From Branchipolynoe longqiensis (lineage: Eukaryota > Annelida > Polychaeta > Phyllodocida > Polynoidae), in NCBI GenBank assembly GCA_030323885.1, contig CM059186.1:166405417-166469416 (forward strand): 64,000 nt of DNA, read 5' to 3'. Below are positions 53,584-64,000 of this stretch, in pieces. The notes under the pieces are model-generated. The model made no database searches. It had not been told where the DNA came from and saw only the letters and a list, made by a program, of their open reading frames with translations. Both the position numbers and the translations under genes were made by a program. The first letter of the stretch is position 1, and each line of letters starts with the position of its first letter.

Positions 53584-55122
53584 GCAATCGCCAGCCTGAA
53601 AGATGGCAAAGCACCTGGGGGTGATGGAATTCCTGCCGAGGTATGGAAGCATGGAGGAGACAATCTGCTCAACAGACTGCACCAACTAATCACTAATGCC
53701 TGGGAGGAGGGTTCTGTACCCCAAGCATGGAAGGATGCCAGCATTGTAACCATCTACAAGAAAGGTGATCGAACAGACTGTGGGAACTATAGAGGAATCT
53801 CTCTTCTTTCCATAGCAGGGAAGATCTTCGCCAGGATCCTACTCAACAGACTATCTATTCACATAACACCTGGTGTGGTTCCAGAGTCACAGTGTGGCTT
53901 CAGAGGTAACCGGAGCACTGTGGATATGATATTTTGTCTCCGACAGCTACAAGAAAAGTGCATTGAGCAGGACCGACCACTGTACATGGTATTTGTCGAT
54001 TTCACTAAGGCATTTGATACAGTCGGGAGGATCGGGCTATGGCAGCTACTGAGGAAGTACGGATGCCCAGAGAAGTTCACAACTATGATCGAGGCTCTAC
54101 ATACAGGAATGATGGCGAACGTTAGTGCTGGAGGGGAAGTCTCGGAATTGTTTGGGGTTACCAATGGGGTCAAGCAAGGTTGTGTGCTGGCCCCCACGCT
54201 CTTCTCCATCTTCCTATCAGCAATGCTAGACGAGGCTTTCCGAGACATGGGGGATGGCATTTATATACAGTCCAGACAGAGCGCTGACCTATTCAATGTC
54301 GCACACTTCAGAGCGAAGACCAAGACTACTCAGATACTGGTGAGAGAGCTACTATTCGCAGATGACAGTGCACTGGTTGCCCACTCTGCTGAAGAGACCC
54401 AGAAAATAGTGGACGCTTTCTCCGACGCATCAAAGAAGTTTGGCCTGAAAATTAACATCAAGAAGACGGAGGTGCTGTACCAACCCAACTCTACAAGAAC
54501 CCGAGAGGAGGAGATCATGGTTGACGGAAACAAGCTGAACTCTGTTCCGGAATTCACCTATCTCGGAAGCACTATATCAAGTGATGGACGCACTGATGCT
54601 GAGATACAGAGGAGGATGGCCAAGGCTAGCACATCTTTCGGCCGACTATGCCAGAGACTCTGGAACAACCACCATGTGTCCATTCGGGTCAAAGGTAAGA
54701 TCTACCGCGCAATCGTGCTATCCACCCTACTATACGGAGCCGAGGCCTGGACAGCGTACAGACAGCAGGTGAAAAAGCTGCACGCCTTCATGATGCGGCA
54801 TCTGCGTTCAATCATGAGGCTAACCTGGAAGGACAAAGTGACGAATAAGGAAATACTCGAACGGATGGGGCTGCCCTCTATGGAAGATCTTCTGATCAAA
54901 AAGAATCTCCGGTGGACTGGACACCTCATAAGGATGTCATCAGACAGGCTACCAAAGCAGATCCTCTATTCTCAACTGTCTTCTGGCTACAGAAAGAGAG
55001 GGCGCCCCCGTCTCCGGTTCAAAGATACCATCAAGAGAAACCTGAAGCTGAGAGACATTAAGACCGACTCATGGACACAACTCTCACAGCAGAGAGCTAA
55101 ATGGAGAGCGGCAGTCAAGTAA
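53584..55122 (+). pseudogene. 5'-truncated LINE, reverse transcriptase
   Basis: Open in frame from about 53584 without a start codon. RT motifs: DGKAPGGDGIPAEVWKHG, GNYRGISLLSIAGK, VFVDFTKAFDTVGR, GVKQGCVLAPTLFS and the catalytic LLFADDSALVAH. The C-terminal half has TYLGSTISSDGRTDAEIQRR and RWTGHLIRM, typical of a widespread LINE lineage. The endonuclease is missing. Stop TAA at 55120-55122; a short tail follows with (GAT)n at 55157-55173. Confidence 0.8.
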
Positions 55123-55156
55123 TGAAAGCAGTCTTTGTCGCATCGCGACCGACAGC

Positions 55157-55173
55157 ATGATGATGATGATGAG
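55157..55173. repeat. (ATG)n 3' tail of the upstream LINE
   Basis: ATGATGATGATGATGAG marks the 3' end of the first LINE in place of a poly(A) tail, a habit of some non-LTR families. The second LINE starts at or just after it. Confidence 0.6.
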
Positions 55174-57243
55174 TATACGCTGCTAAATGCTTCTACTTGT
55201 GTGTCGGAGTATAAACCTGATACCATCGCCTTAACAGAGATTTTAGATAAAAATCGAAGCATGGACCCAGAACATCATGAACTGGTAATTCAAGGCTACG
55301 ATCACCATACTAACATTGATAGAAATCACAGAAGGGGAGTGATCCTATACACAAGACCTCACCTTAATATATGTGTAAAGGAAATTCCAAGACAAGATGG
55401 ATTTGAAGAGTCACTATGGTGTGAACTGAACTTAAAGGGTACAGACAAACTCCTCCTGGGTGTTGTGTACAGATCGCCAAGCTGCTCGAAGGAGAACCAT
55501 GACCACCTGCGGACCCTGATGAAGAATGCCATGGAGTTAGGGACAAGTCATATCCTTGTCGTAGGAGACTTTAACTACAGTGAGATCAACTGGAAAGTGG
55601 GGACGATGCCAAGCGCAATAACAAATCCAGCTACAGCATTTGTTGAGACACTCAGGGACTTGTACTTACACCAGCATATAATGGATCCAACGCACTACCG
55701 GGCAAACCAACAGCCGAATATGCTAGACCTGGTGATCACCAATGAAGAAGGCATGGTGGACAATGTGGCCCTAAATGCACCTGTTGGCAAGAGTCATCAT
55801 ACATGTATCACACTTGATTTCATGTGCTACACAGAACGACCTGCAAAGATAACACCAAAGTTCCAGTACCACAAAGGAAACTACACAGCCATGAGAGAAG
55901 ACGCTGCCAAAATGGACTGGAATCAGAAAGGTACAGATCTGGATGAAATGTGGCTCAGTTTCATGAACAATATTAAACTCTTGGCAGAGAACCACATTCC
56001 TAAGTCGAAACCGCATCAGATAAACAGACCTATCTATATGACAGCCAAGGCCAGAGAAAAGGTAAAGACAAAGAACAAGACGTTTCGCACTTGGCACAGA
56101 ACACGAGACAGTAACGACTTCCGAGTGTACACCAAGGCTAGAAACCAGGCCAAGTGGGAATGCCGGAAGGCAGAGAGGGAGTTTGAGAAAAAACTTGCCA
56201 TGGAATGTAAGAAAAACCCAAAGGCATTCTTCAGATATGCAAACTCCAAGATGAAGACAAGATCCAGAATTGCACACCTTACCAGAGAAGATGGCAGTCT
56301 CACCGCTACAGATAAGGACAAAGCAGAAGTGTTAAATAAATTCTTCTCTTCAGTTTTTATGAGAGAAGACATAACCAATATGCTGAACATCCCAGATACT
56401 AAAATAGATGTGATCTTGGAAGATACAGATTTTACCATAGACGAGGTAGCTAAGAAGTTATCCAGATTGAATCCAAATATAGCTGCAGGCCCAGATGGAG
56501 CATCCCCGAAAATCTTGAAAGAACTACACACTATAATAGCTGAACCACTGTACAATATATATAGAAAATCAATCGACCAAGGGAAACTACCTACAGGCTG
56601 GAATCTTGACTATGTGTCCCCAATCTTCAAGAAAGGCGACCGACATCAGGCTAAAAATTACCAACCCGTAAGTTTAACCTCAGTCATATGTAAAACACTG
56701 GAGTCTATAATACGTGATAAGATCATGCGCAATCTCGTCCAGAACCAACTATTGACAAAGTTCCAGCATGGTTTTGTCAAGGGGAGATCTTGTGTAACCC
56801 AGATACTGGCAGTTCTAGACAGACGGACAGAAGCTCTGGACAATGACAGCAAAGTAGATTCAGTGTACTTAGATTTTGCCAAAGCGTTTGACAGTGTGCC
56901 CCACAAACGCCTACTCATGAAGATGAAGAGCTTCGGTATTACTGGAAAACTATGGACCTGGATCGAGGATTTCCTTCATGCAAGAATACAGCACGTAGTC
57001 ATCAATGGTGTGAAATCCTTGGCAGCGTTAGTGTTGAGTGGTATTCCGCAAGGAAGTGTTCTGGGACCCCTACTGTTCATATGTTTCATTAACGACATGC
57101 CTGAGGTCATCAATGCATTCATCCAGATGTTTGTGGATGATACAAAGCTGTATATGGAGGTTAACAGCCCTGAAGATCAACAGGCGCTACAAAAAGACCT
57201 AACTGCACTTGAAGACTGGGCCAACCTGTGGCAACTACATTAG
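55174..57243 (+). pseudogene. Second LINE: endonuclease end plus RT, truncated at both ends
   Basis: An open frame of about 690 codons. It begins inside an APE-type endonuclease (EYKPDTIALTE, then GVVYRSPS and LVVGDFNYSEINW, with the final SHHTCI box). RT motifs are AAGPDGASPKILKEL, NYQPVSLTSVICK, VYLDFAKAFDSVPH, GIPQGSVLGPLLF and the catalytic FVDDTKLY. It stops at 57241-57243, where the second Gypsy element begins on the other strand, so the RT thumb is lost. Jockey/CR1-like by motif style. FVDD replaces the commoner Y/FADD. Confidence 0.8.
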
Positions 57244-57461
57244 TTATGTGTTATTTTCTGTGTTAGTTATTTCGTAGTCTCTGTTTCTTGGGTTGTTTGT
57301 CTTTGTTATGTGACCTGATGCCTATTCTTTTTTGTGGTTTAGGTATTTTATTTTGTTCCCAATGTTTAGTGGTCTGTGTGTTTTGTTTGTTCTTTTGTCA
57401 GAGTATTCTTTTTGTTTTTGCTGATTTCTTCATATTTGGTTTGTTTTAGATTTCTGTGGTT

Positions 57462-58157
57462 TCAGTTCAGTTGTTTTGTTTCTGTCGGGAGTTTGGATTT
57501 TAGTTTGCAGCTCATGAGTAGTTGTGCTGGTGAAGTGTTCATACCTGTCAAAGATGTATTTCTGTACTTTAACCGCGCAATGTCCATACCTTTGTTGTCA
57601 AGTTTGGCCTTTTTTCTCTTTCTCTTTATTGTCTGTACGTATCTTTCTATCTCTCCGTTGCTTTGTGGGTACAATGGGTTCGAGAAACAGTGCTTGAAAT
57701 TGTGTTCTTTCGCGAATTCTTTATATTCTCCACTTGAGAATTGCAGACCATTGTCTGATACTACAGTGTGTGGTATGCCAGAACGGCCAAATACAGACTT
57801 TAATTCTTTTATAGTATTTTTACTTGATGTGTTTGTCATCTCTATGACTTCCTGAAATTTTGATTAGTATTCTATGATCAATAAGAATGTTTTATCTTTT
57901 ACCTGAAAGAAATCGATGCCAATCTTGTAAAATGGTATGTCGGGTATTTCGTGATTGATTAGTGGTTCGGGCTGTTGGAGATTTCTGAAACTTTGCCATA
58001 TTTTACATCTAGCCACTTTATCTTCGATTTGTTTGTCCATGCTGGGCCAAAACATATAATCTCTCGCTAGCTGTTTTGTTTTGACTATCCCTAGGTGGGT
58101 TTCATGTAGGTTTTTAACATTTCTTTTTGTAATGTTTTTGGTATATGATTCTGTCAC
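57462..58157 (-). pseudogene. Integrase of second Gypsy
   Basis: HETHLGIVKTKQLARDYMFW and a C-x2-C remnant form the zinc finger (58157-57864). The core continues at 57839 with TVVSDNGLQFSSGEYKEF and YPQSNGEIERYVQTIK, holding the second Asp and the Glu of the DDE triad. A shift lies between the pieces. Confidence 0.7.
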
Positions 58158-58478
58158 CTTTAAGTATAATCTTGTTGTGTGTTGTGATTTCTTGGCTGTG
58201 TGTGAAATATGGTCTTATGTCATGCCGTACTTGGTTGTTTCGGTTAGGCCAGCCGGCCAGGAGACTCTTATTAATTCTTTTAGTGTATCGTCTCATTCAG
58301 TGTGTTGTTCGATGCGTTTGATGATGGCATCTACCATGTTGATTGCTGCGATTGACATTTTGGTGTCGAACAGGTTATTTGGTTCCGTGTTGTTTACATG
58401 CGCTCTGGAAAGGGTGTCTGCAAAATACAATTTTTAATTCTTTTACATGTGTAACATTTATGTTATAATTCTGCAGTC

Positions 58479-59487
58479 TCATGCATTGTATGCTGAGAGT
58501 TTATGTAACAGTTTAATCATAATGGCCACAAGCGGCTTGTGGTCAGTCTCTACCATGACTTCTTTTCCATAGATATATTCATGGAATTTGGTGCACATGA
58601 AGCAAATTGCTAACAATTCTTTCTCGATTACTGCATAATTACTTTGTGTTTTGTCTAAAGCTTTCAATGCCATAGCGATCGGTTTTCCGTCTTGGAATAG
58701 AGTGGCCCCCAGCCCCGATTTTTATGCATGTACTTGCAATGTTGACTTTTTTTTTACATCATAGAATGCTAGAACCGGTGCGTCTGTTAATAGTGCTTTT
58801 AATTCGCCGAATGCTTTTTTCTGCGCAGCTTCCCAATGCCATGCTGTGTCTTTGTTAAGCAAAATTTGTAGTGGATTTGCAACTTCCGCCATGTTTGGAA
58901 TGAATTTACTTACGTATCCCATCATCCCCAAGAATCGTTCAATGCCTGGTTCATCATTCGGCGTGGGCATTTTAATTATTGCTTCGACTCGTTGTTTGTT
59001 TGGCTTAAGGCCGTCTTGTGTTAGGATGTCACCTACATAGTTGACTTGTGTTGCACATATTATGGATTTATTTGGATTCAGTCATAAGCCGTGTTTACAC
59101 GGGCAATTGTGAAGCGAATTAGGCAAATCGATTTATATGAATCGATTTAGTCTCGCGTCTACACACGGAGCGGTTTAAGGCGGAAATCGATATCTGCACA
59201 TGAGCAAGTCCATACGAACCAGCGCTTAAGCTAGTTCGCTTCATATAAACCACCTCCCGAGGTGGTGTACATAAAGTGAATCATATGAAGCGAATCAGCC
59301 CTAATCCACCTCAGAGTCGCGTTTACACGGCAAATGTGAGGCGAACTAGGCAAGGCGATTTATATGAAGCGACTTAACTCGCCCGTGTAAACAGGCGAGT
59401 TAACAGGCGAGTTTTTGTTTGTGTTCCTCTACTGTATTTCCATATACTAAAATATCATCTGTGATGACATTGACTCCTGGTAGGTCT
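58479..59487 (-). pseudogene. RT C-terminal half and RNase H of second Gypsy
   Basis: After the MITEs, the frame reads GVNVITDDILVYG (catalytic DD) near 59450, then IERFLGMMGYVSKFIPNMAE and ELKALLTDAPVLAFYD (58970-58722). RNase H follows with NYAVIEKELLAICF and VETDHKPLV (58673-58479). Frames are broken between the pieces, and the first RNase H Asp region near 58700 is damaged. Confidence 0.7.
59088..59396. mobile_element. MITE of 309 bp with GCCGTGTTTACACGGGC ends
   Basis: Left end GCCGTGTTTACACGGGC, right end its reverse complement with one base missing. Internally, GAAGCGAAT and GATTTATATGAA words recur in both orientations, so much of it can fold back. It splits the RT of the second Gypsy. 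A clear target duplication was not seen and the superfamily is uncertain. Confidence 0.65.
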
Positions 59488-59491
59488 TTTA

Positions 59492-60378
59492 AGGGGCTGT
59501 CACATTAGGGTTTTTTGCGGGAGCGTATGGCGGCGTAAGCGCGTTACATCATATACGTCGGTATACGCCGCCATACGCTATGCATACGCCGTCATATGCC
59601 ATCATGCACTGTCATACGCCGTCATACGCCAATCCTCCAACAAGCCTGTTTCCTTGCTCAAAATTTTCAGCGTATGGCAGCATATGGATCATACGCTGCT
59701 CATACACTAGGCATATGCTATGCATACACCGGCATAGGTTATGCATAGGTTAGGGGTACGTCGACATAGGTTGGGCATACGCTGGATTGACATCCGCTGG
59801 GTGTCTCTTGCGTACCCCCAACGTTCTGTAAAAGTGGTGTCACACTATGGCGTATGGCGTTAACGTATGGATTTTCGACCCATACGCCATCATACGTCGT
59901 CATACGCTTTGCATATGCTATGCATACGCTGGCATATGCCGTCATACGCCATCATACGCCGTAATATGCCGTCATACGCGCGTCCGTCCACATTTTTTTT
60001 TAGCATGCTAAAAAATTGTCGACGTATGGCAGCGTATGGCTCATACGCTGCTCATAAGCTGCTCATATGCTCGACGTACGCTATGCATACGCCGACATAG
60101 GTTATGCATAGGTTGGGCGTACGCTGAACTTGTCAATTACAACCGTCAAACCTCATCACAGTACGCTACGCATAGGTTGGGATACACTTTGAATACGCCG
60201 CCATAGGCTAGGGGTAGGTTAGGCATAGGTTAGGCATAGGTTAGGCATACGCTGGGCATACACTTCAGATGCCGCTGGGACCCCATGCGTAGCATATGAC
60301 GGCGTATGACGGTGTATGGGTCGAAAACCGCATACGCCGGCATACGCTAACGCCATACGCCGTAATGTGACAGGGCCT
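59492..60378. mobile_element. PIF/Harbinger-like MITE, 887 bp, with internal repeats
   Basis: Ends are AGGGGCTGTCACATTA and, inverted, AGGCCCTGTCACATTA (14 of 16 match), flanked by TTA on both sides (59489-59491 and 60379-60381). This is a TWA duplication as for PIF/Harbinger. The ends share CTGTCACATTA with the MITE at 20934-21530. The inside is made of CATACGCCGTCATACGCC-like short repeats in both orientations. Non-coding. It lies inside the RT of the second Gypsy. Confidence 0.8.
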
Positions 60379-60381
60379 TTA

Positions 60382-61010
60382 GAATTTCATTCTTTTCGTA
60401 TATGAAAATGTCTCCGGCCGTTTTGATGCCGAAGGGTAGCCTGGTGTAGCTGTATCTACCTCAGGGTGTATTGAATGTTCACAGGTTAGAACTTTCATGG
60501 TCAAGACCGATCTGCCAATATCCACTATTCGCATCTAGTATGGAAGAATATTTGCCTCCATGTGTTTTTGCAACTACCTCTTTGATAGTTCTCGTTTGAT
60601 ACGGGCTTTCAAAATTGCTTTGTTTAATTTAGTGGGGTCAAAACAAATGCTTATTTTCCCCAGTTTTCTGACTATTGTTATCAAATTGACCCATTGTGTT
60701 GGTTCAGTTTGCTCCACAATCACCCCCAACTTTAACATTTGATCTAATTCTTTCTGAACATCATCTTTGATGGCATGCAGAATGCGCCTCGGTAGGTCTA
60801 TGTAGGTTCTATGATATTATCAACATGTATTTTAGCGTTTGTTTTTATGGTACCAATGCCTATAAAAATATTGTCATATTTATTTACCATTTCTTTGACC
60901 TTGTCATTGCTTGTTCATGCAGCTCAGATTTCATCCACTTGCACGATGAGGTTGAGTTTAACGCGCCTCTTTGCCAAGGATGGGAGTAGTATAGGAGGGT
61001 TCTTTTGAGT
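60382..61010 (-). pseudogene. RT N-terminal half of second Gypsy
   Basis: Translated on the minus strand in shifting frames: PRRILHAIKDDVQKELDQML, WVNLITIVRKLGKISICFDP and then a damaged DxxSGYWQI-type region. The coding joins up with the frame at 59487 once the MITE is removed. Confidence 0.65.
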
Positions 61011-61019
61011 ATAAAGTTA

Positions 61020-62230
61020 CGTAATCCTGGCTCTGAGAGAGTCCATTGACCTTAAATGCCCCCTCTGAGAGAGTCCATTTACCTTAGATGACCCATCCTG
61101 AGAGCGTCCATGCGTGTCAAAGGGGTTGTTTGTCCTTAGATGACCAGTTTGTCCTTAGATGACCTCCTTTAGGTATTGTTATTATGCGATGATGCATATG
61201 ATTGTGTGTGTTTGTGTGTTCCCCCCCCCCCCCGGAAAACCCGAAGCAGTGATGTCATTGGGTGAGTTGGTGTTGGTAGAGGTCATAGAGTTAATTTATC
61301 CTGGCCATCTGTCGTTTTGTGTGTGTGTGTTTCCCCCAAAACTCCCCCCTGAAAACCCGAAGCAGTGACGTCATTGAGCTAGTTGGTGTTGGTAGAGGTC
61401 ACAGAATTCATTTATCCTAGCCATCTGTTGGCATTGTTTTCTGTGTCTGTGTGGGTGTCCCCCCCCCCCCCCTCCAATACCCCCACCCCCAAACCTCGAA
61501 GTGGTGACGTCATTGAGCTAGTTGGTCTTTATAGAGGTCATAGAGTGCATTTATCCTAGCCATCTGTTGTTATTGTTTTGTGTGAATGTGTGTACATCAT
61601 TGAGCTGGGTGGTGGTAGTGGTGGTGGTGGTTGTTACTGCTCCAAATAGAATCAGGGACGGAGAGGGTAGACACTTTCAGCAGTAACATCTGCCACCCCA
61701 GTCCCCCCCCCCCCCCCCCCCCAAAAAGAAACCCCATACAGTGATGTCATCTGAGTCGGTTGGTAGAGGGGTGGGGTGTTACTGCTACAAAATAGAAGGC
61801 AGAGGGACTTCAGCGTAACATCGTGTCCCACCCCCAGTCCCCCCCCCCCCCCCAAAGAAACCCCATACAGTGATGTCATTGAGTCGGTTGGTGATGGAGG
61901 TGGTGGATGTTACTGATGAAAATAAGAATCAGGGAGGGAGGAGGGTAGTTTTAGCAGTAACATCTGCCACCCCAGCATTCTCCCCCCAAAACCCATACAG
62001 TGACGTCAGTGAGAGGGTTGGTGATGTTGCAGGTGCAGGTGCAGGTGGTGGTGGTGGATGTTACTGCTAAAAATAGAATCGGGGAGGGAGGGGGGTAGAC
62101 ACACCCACCAAGCCATCCCGCTCAATGACGCCACTGTTTGGATTGGTTTTGTGTGTGTGTGCATACCCCCCACCCTCCCCGACTCTATTTGAGCAGCATC
62201 ATTCAATGACGTCACTGTATGAGATTTTTG
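61020..62230. repeat. C-tract minisatellite and short repeats
   Basis: 61020-61160 repeats CTGAGAGAGTCCATT and TGTCCTTAGATGACC. From about 61190, irregular units of 110-150 bp follow, each with a run of 7-20 C, an AACCC(C/G)A(A/T)-type motif, CAGTGACGTCATTGAG and GGTAGAGGTCA. TGACGTCA appears in several units. Unit length and content drift, so this is an old array. No gene. Confidence 0.75.
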
Positions 62231-63388
62231 TATTCAACCTCCTCCTCCTCCCATATCAGGTAGTGATGGAGTTTTGATTAAGTAACATCAATATTTAAGT
62301 GAAGAACAACATCAATATTTAAGCGAAGAACAACACGGGAAAACATCAGGTATGTTTACTCATATCTTATTTATTTATAGATATATATATATATATATTT
62401 GATTAATTCATACATTTATTTAAATTTATGTAATTTTTCAAAATAAAAATTATGTTGTAATACATGTTTTGTTTTATGTAAACTACAACGGATATAGATA
62501 TTTAATATATTTATATAATTATGCTTATCACAGTGAATTGCTATGTATACTTTATTCACATGTTACTTTTACAAAATTGTATATGGGATATATAATTTAT
62601 TACTATGAGTATAAAGGGGCGGAGCTATATTCCTATATCCTGCAGGATCCTAGCATTTAATGCTGCCTTTATTATTAACCCACGATATTTATTGTTATAT
62701 TCGCTGCGGGCCGTTTTCCGGCTGCGCTATCCTGGCGCCCCATCATGTTGCCAGATGTCAGTCAGCGCTTGTTAGGTGCACATCGGCGCCAGTTACTGCT
62801 TGTTTTCAAACTGGGTAGTCGCGCGCTACAGCCCTCCCTACAGCAGCAACAAGCACAGTCTACCTGTTACCTGTGTCTTATCTTGGCTGCCGGGACTTTT
62901 CAATGAAGTATATCGGGAGGATCGTCTACCTACACTGCTAGCCATGCTACCTGAGTGTCGACGATCGGTGTGTCTACGACATGCTTGTCGATGCATTTAA
63001 GGGACGACGGAACATCAATGACGGTATCGTTGACAACAATTTGATTCGACCGTTATAATCTAAATGTTCGTTCTGTGAGTCGACTAACCCTTGATGTGTC
63101 TGTCGACGATTGTTTCACTATTACAGCATGAATCTGAATGAATAACACAGGAGGACGCATTGTCGACGCTCAGAAGTCGACCGGCAGTACTTTAAATTGA
63201 TATTGTCAATATGTGTGTCGACAAAGTCTACAAAATTGCTCCATGATTACAGGATGAATCTGAATTCTGATATGTGTGTCGACCAATTTGAGTCGATTAA
63301 AACGATATCTGAACACTAAATCGACGTCCTTTAATCGGCCGTTTTATTTGATTCATTCACTAAAAGCAATTTAAGCACCTTAGTACTG
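62231..63388. other. Unique AT-rich sequence, no gene recognised
   Basis: 62340-62660 is AT-rich with a short (AT)n run at about 62379-62398. 62690-63000 is ordinary. 63000-63330 repeats TGTGTCGAC and a 15-bp phrase (ACAGCATGAATCTGAAT / ACAGGATGAATCTGAAT) twice. I see no supported coding or RNA gene. Confidence 0.45.
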
Positions 63389-63570
63389 TCATGGGGGTGA
63401 TGAAAATGGGAAATACTGCGCCTAGAGCGGGACTCGAACCCGCATCTCTTTGCATTCCGGGCCAGTGTGCTAACCATTACACCACCTAGGCTCCCTGATA
63501 TCAATACACTCCCCACGCCTACCTGTCTATGTGGTTACTTGCCTGAGAGGTCAGTGCAGACCACTACACT
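63389..63570 (-). mobile_element. tRNA-derived SINE, copy A
   Basis: The minus strand contains a 72-nt tRNA-like part (63491-63420). The acceptor stem GCCTAGG/TCTAGGC pairs fully (one G-T). The D arm includes an A box TGGTGTAATGG, and the T arm GCGGG-TTCGAGT-CCCGC contains a B box GGTTCGAGTCC. The anticodon stem pairs poorly and position 33 is C rather than T, so a working tRNA is unlikely. The same 182 bp recurs at 63709-63890, which supports a SINE. Pol III promoter inferred. Confidence 0.65.
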
Positions 63571-63708
63571 CGTCCCCCTGGAATTGTAAGTCTTGTAATG
63601 CTTACAATTACATACATACAGGCAATGCACTAACACATCATACACAGGGTAGGTTCAACAACCATACAGCGCAAAGCTTGTACAGGATCCTGATCACGGC
63701 AACCAGTG

Positions 63709-63890
63709 TCGTGGGGGTGATGAAAATGGGAAATACTGCGCCTAGAGCGGGACTCGAACCCACATCTCTTTGCATTCCGGGCCAGTGTGCTAACCATTAC
63801 ACCACCTAGGCTCCCTGATATCAATACACTCCCCACGCCTACCTGTCTATGTGGTTACTTGCCTGAGAGGTCAGTGCAGACCACTACACT
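63709..63890 (-). mobile_element. tRNA-derived SINE, copy B
   Basis: Nearly identical to copy A at an offset of 320 bases. The visible differences are CCCGC to CCCAC in the T stem (a CpG transition) and the base at the very edge. The flanking sequences of the two copies are unrelated, so this is either two recent insertions or a local copy event. The tRNA-like part is 63811-63740. Confidence 0.65.
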
Positions 63891-64000
63891 ACTATGGTCT
63901 AGTACTTAAGGTCATTAGTACCCTGAGTGCGGACCCTGGTACGCGGCAGCTCTCCGCAAAGCAGGCCAAGGTTCCGGTCAAAGGATTCCACTTTTGGCTG

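Larger units (their letters stand above)
57244..61010 (-). mobile_element. Second Gypsy element, decayed and broken by MITEs
   Basis: Minus-strand pieces in the right order: RT N-terminal half (about 61010-60382), RT C-terminal half (59487-58722), RNase H (58673-58479), integrase zinc finger (58157-57864) and core (57839-57462). Stops and shifts are frequent. Two MITEs (59492-60378 and 59088-59396) interrupt the RT. It differs in sequence from the Gypsy at 48572-52563. No LTRs recognised. Confidence 0.8.

Noticed and set aside
53448..53753. 101-codon minus-strand ORF over the start of the first LINE
   Set aside because: It overlaps the RT coding frame of the LINE in antisense and has no domain.
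63420..63491. Functional tRNA gene
   Set aside because: The acceptor, D and T arms are good, but the anticodon stem has mismatches, position 33 is not T, and the unit is part of a longer repeated sequence. A SINE is more likely.

Overview
This window is eukaryotic, from an animal nuclear genome. Genes are split by GT-AG introns, one encodes a secreted protein of antistasin and Kunitz modules, and most of the rest is minisatellite DNA and animal-type retroelements (DIRS-like, Gypsy, several LINEs, a tRNA-derived SINE) with PIF/Harbinger-like MITEs. A marine invertebrate is the best guess. Short blocks of TTAGGG-type repeat fit many non-insect animals, but nothing here fixes the phylum. There are no bacterial operons, CRISPR arrays or rRNA genes. 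A 500-base run of N at 35231-35730 is an assembly gap inside a satellite.

Layout. 1-1210 is G-rich minisatellite. 1450-3105 and 8766-9102 are one 74-bp satellite, interrupted by a decayed DIRS-like retrotransposon (about 5321-8780, minus strand: RT, RNase H, tyrosine recombinase). 9180-14628 is an LTR-like piece followed by four unrelated tandem arrays (about 82, 33, 26 and 80 bp). 14678-22663 is the best host gene: a signal-peptide exon, a 4.26-kb exon with about 42 antistasin-type modules, a short Cys/Pro exon and a Kunitz exon, all phase-compatible. Its introns hold microsatellites, a LINE scrap, head-to-head telomere-like repeats and a MITE with TAA target duplications. 22726-29107 is a 59-bp satellite carrying a 950-bp element and, separately, an LTR-like insertion that itself contains a LINE with an open 675-codon reverse transcriptase frame. 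29108-35230 is a 25-bp satellite that stays open in all forward frames and yields enormous spurious ORFs. 36006-38277 is a second copy of the 950-bp element next to a broken Gag-like gene.

39.5-46.2 kb is the most unusual part: four unfamiliar ORFs in convergent order (two plus, two minus). TATA boxes are visible in front of two of them, poly(A) signals face each other in the middle, and one end is a direct-repeat array studded with the palindrome TGACGTCA. One product has a weakly PC4-like region, one is a small membrane protein, and one is a 648-residue Ser/Pro/Asp-rich protein made by splicing. I cannot place this cassette in a known family.

46761-47770 is a three-exon SGNH-hydrolase-like gene, tail to tail with a Gypsy element (48572-52563, minus). 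53584-61010 is a stack of two truncated LINEs and a decayed second Gypsy element, itself broken by two MITEs. The window closes with a C-rich minisatellite and two nearly identical tRNA-derived SINE copies.

Coordinates of exons come from reading splice sites and phases by eye. Family names rest on recognised motifs, not on searches.
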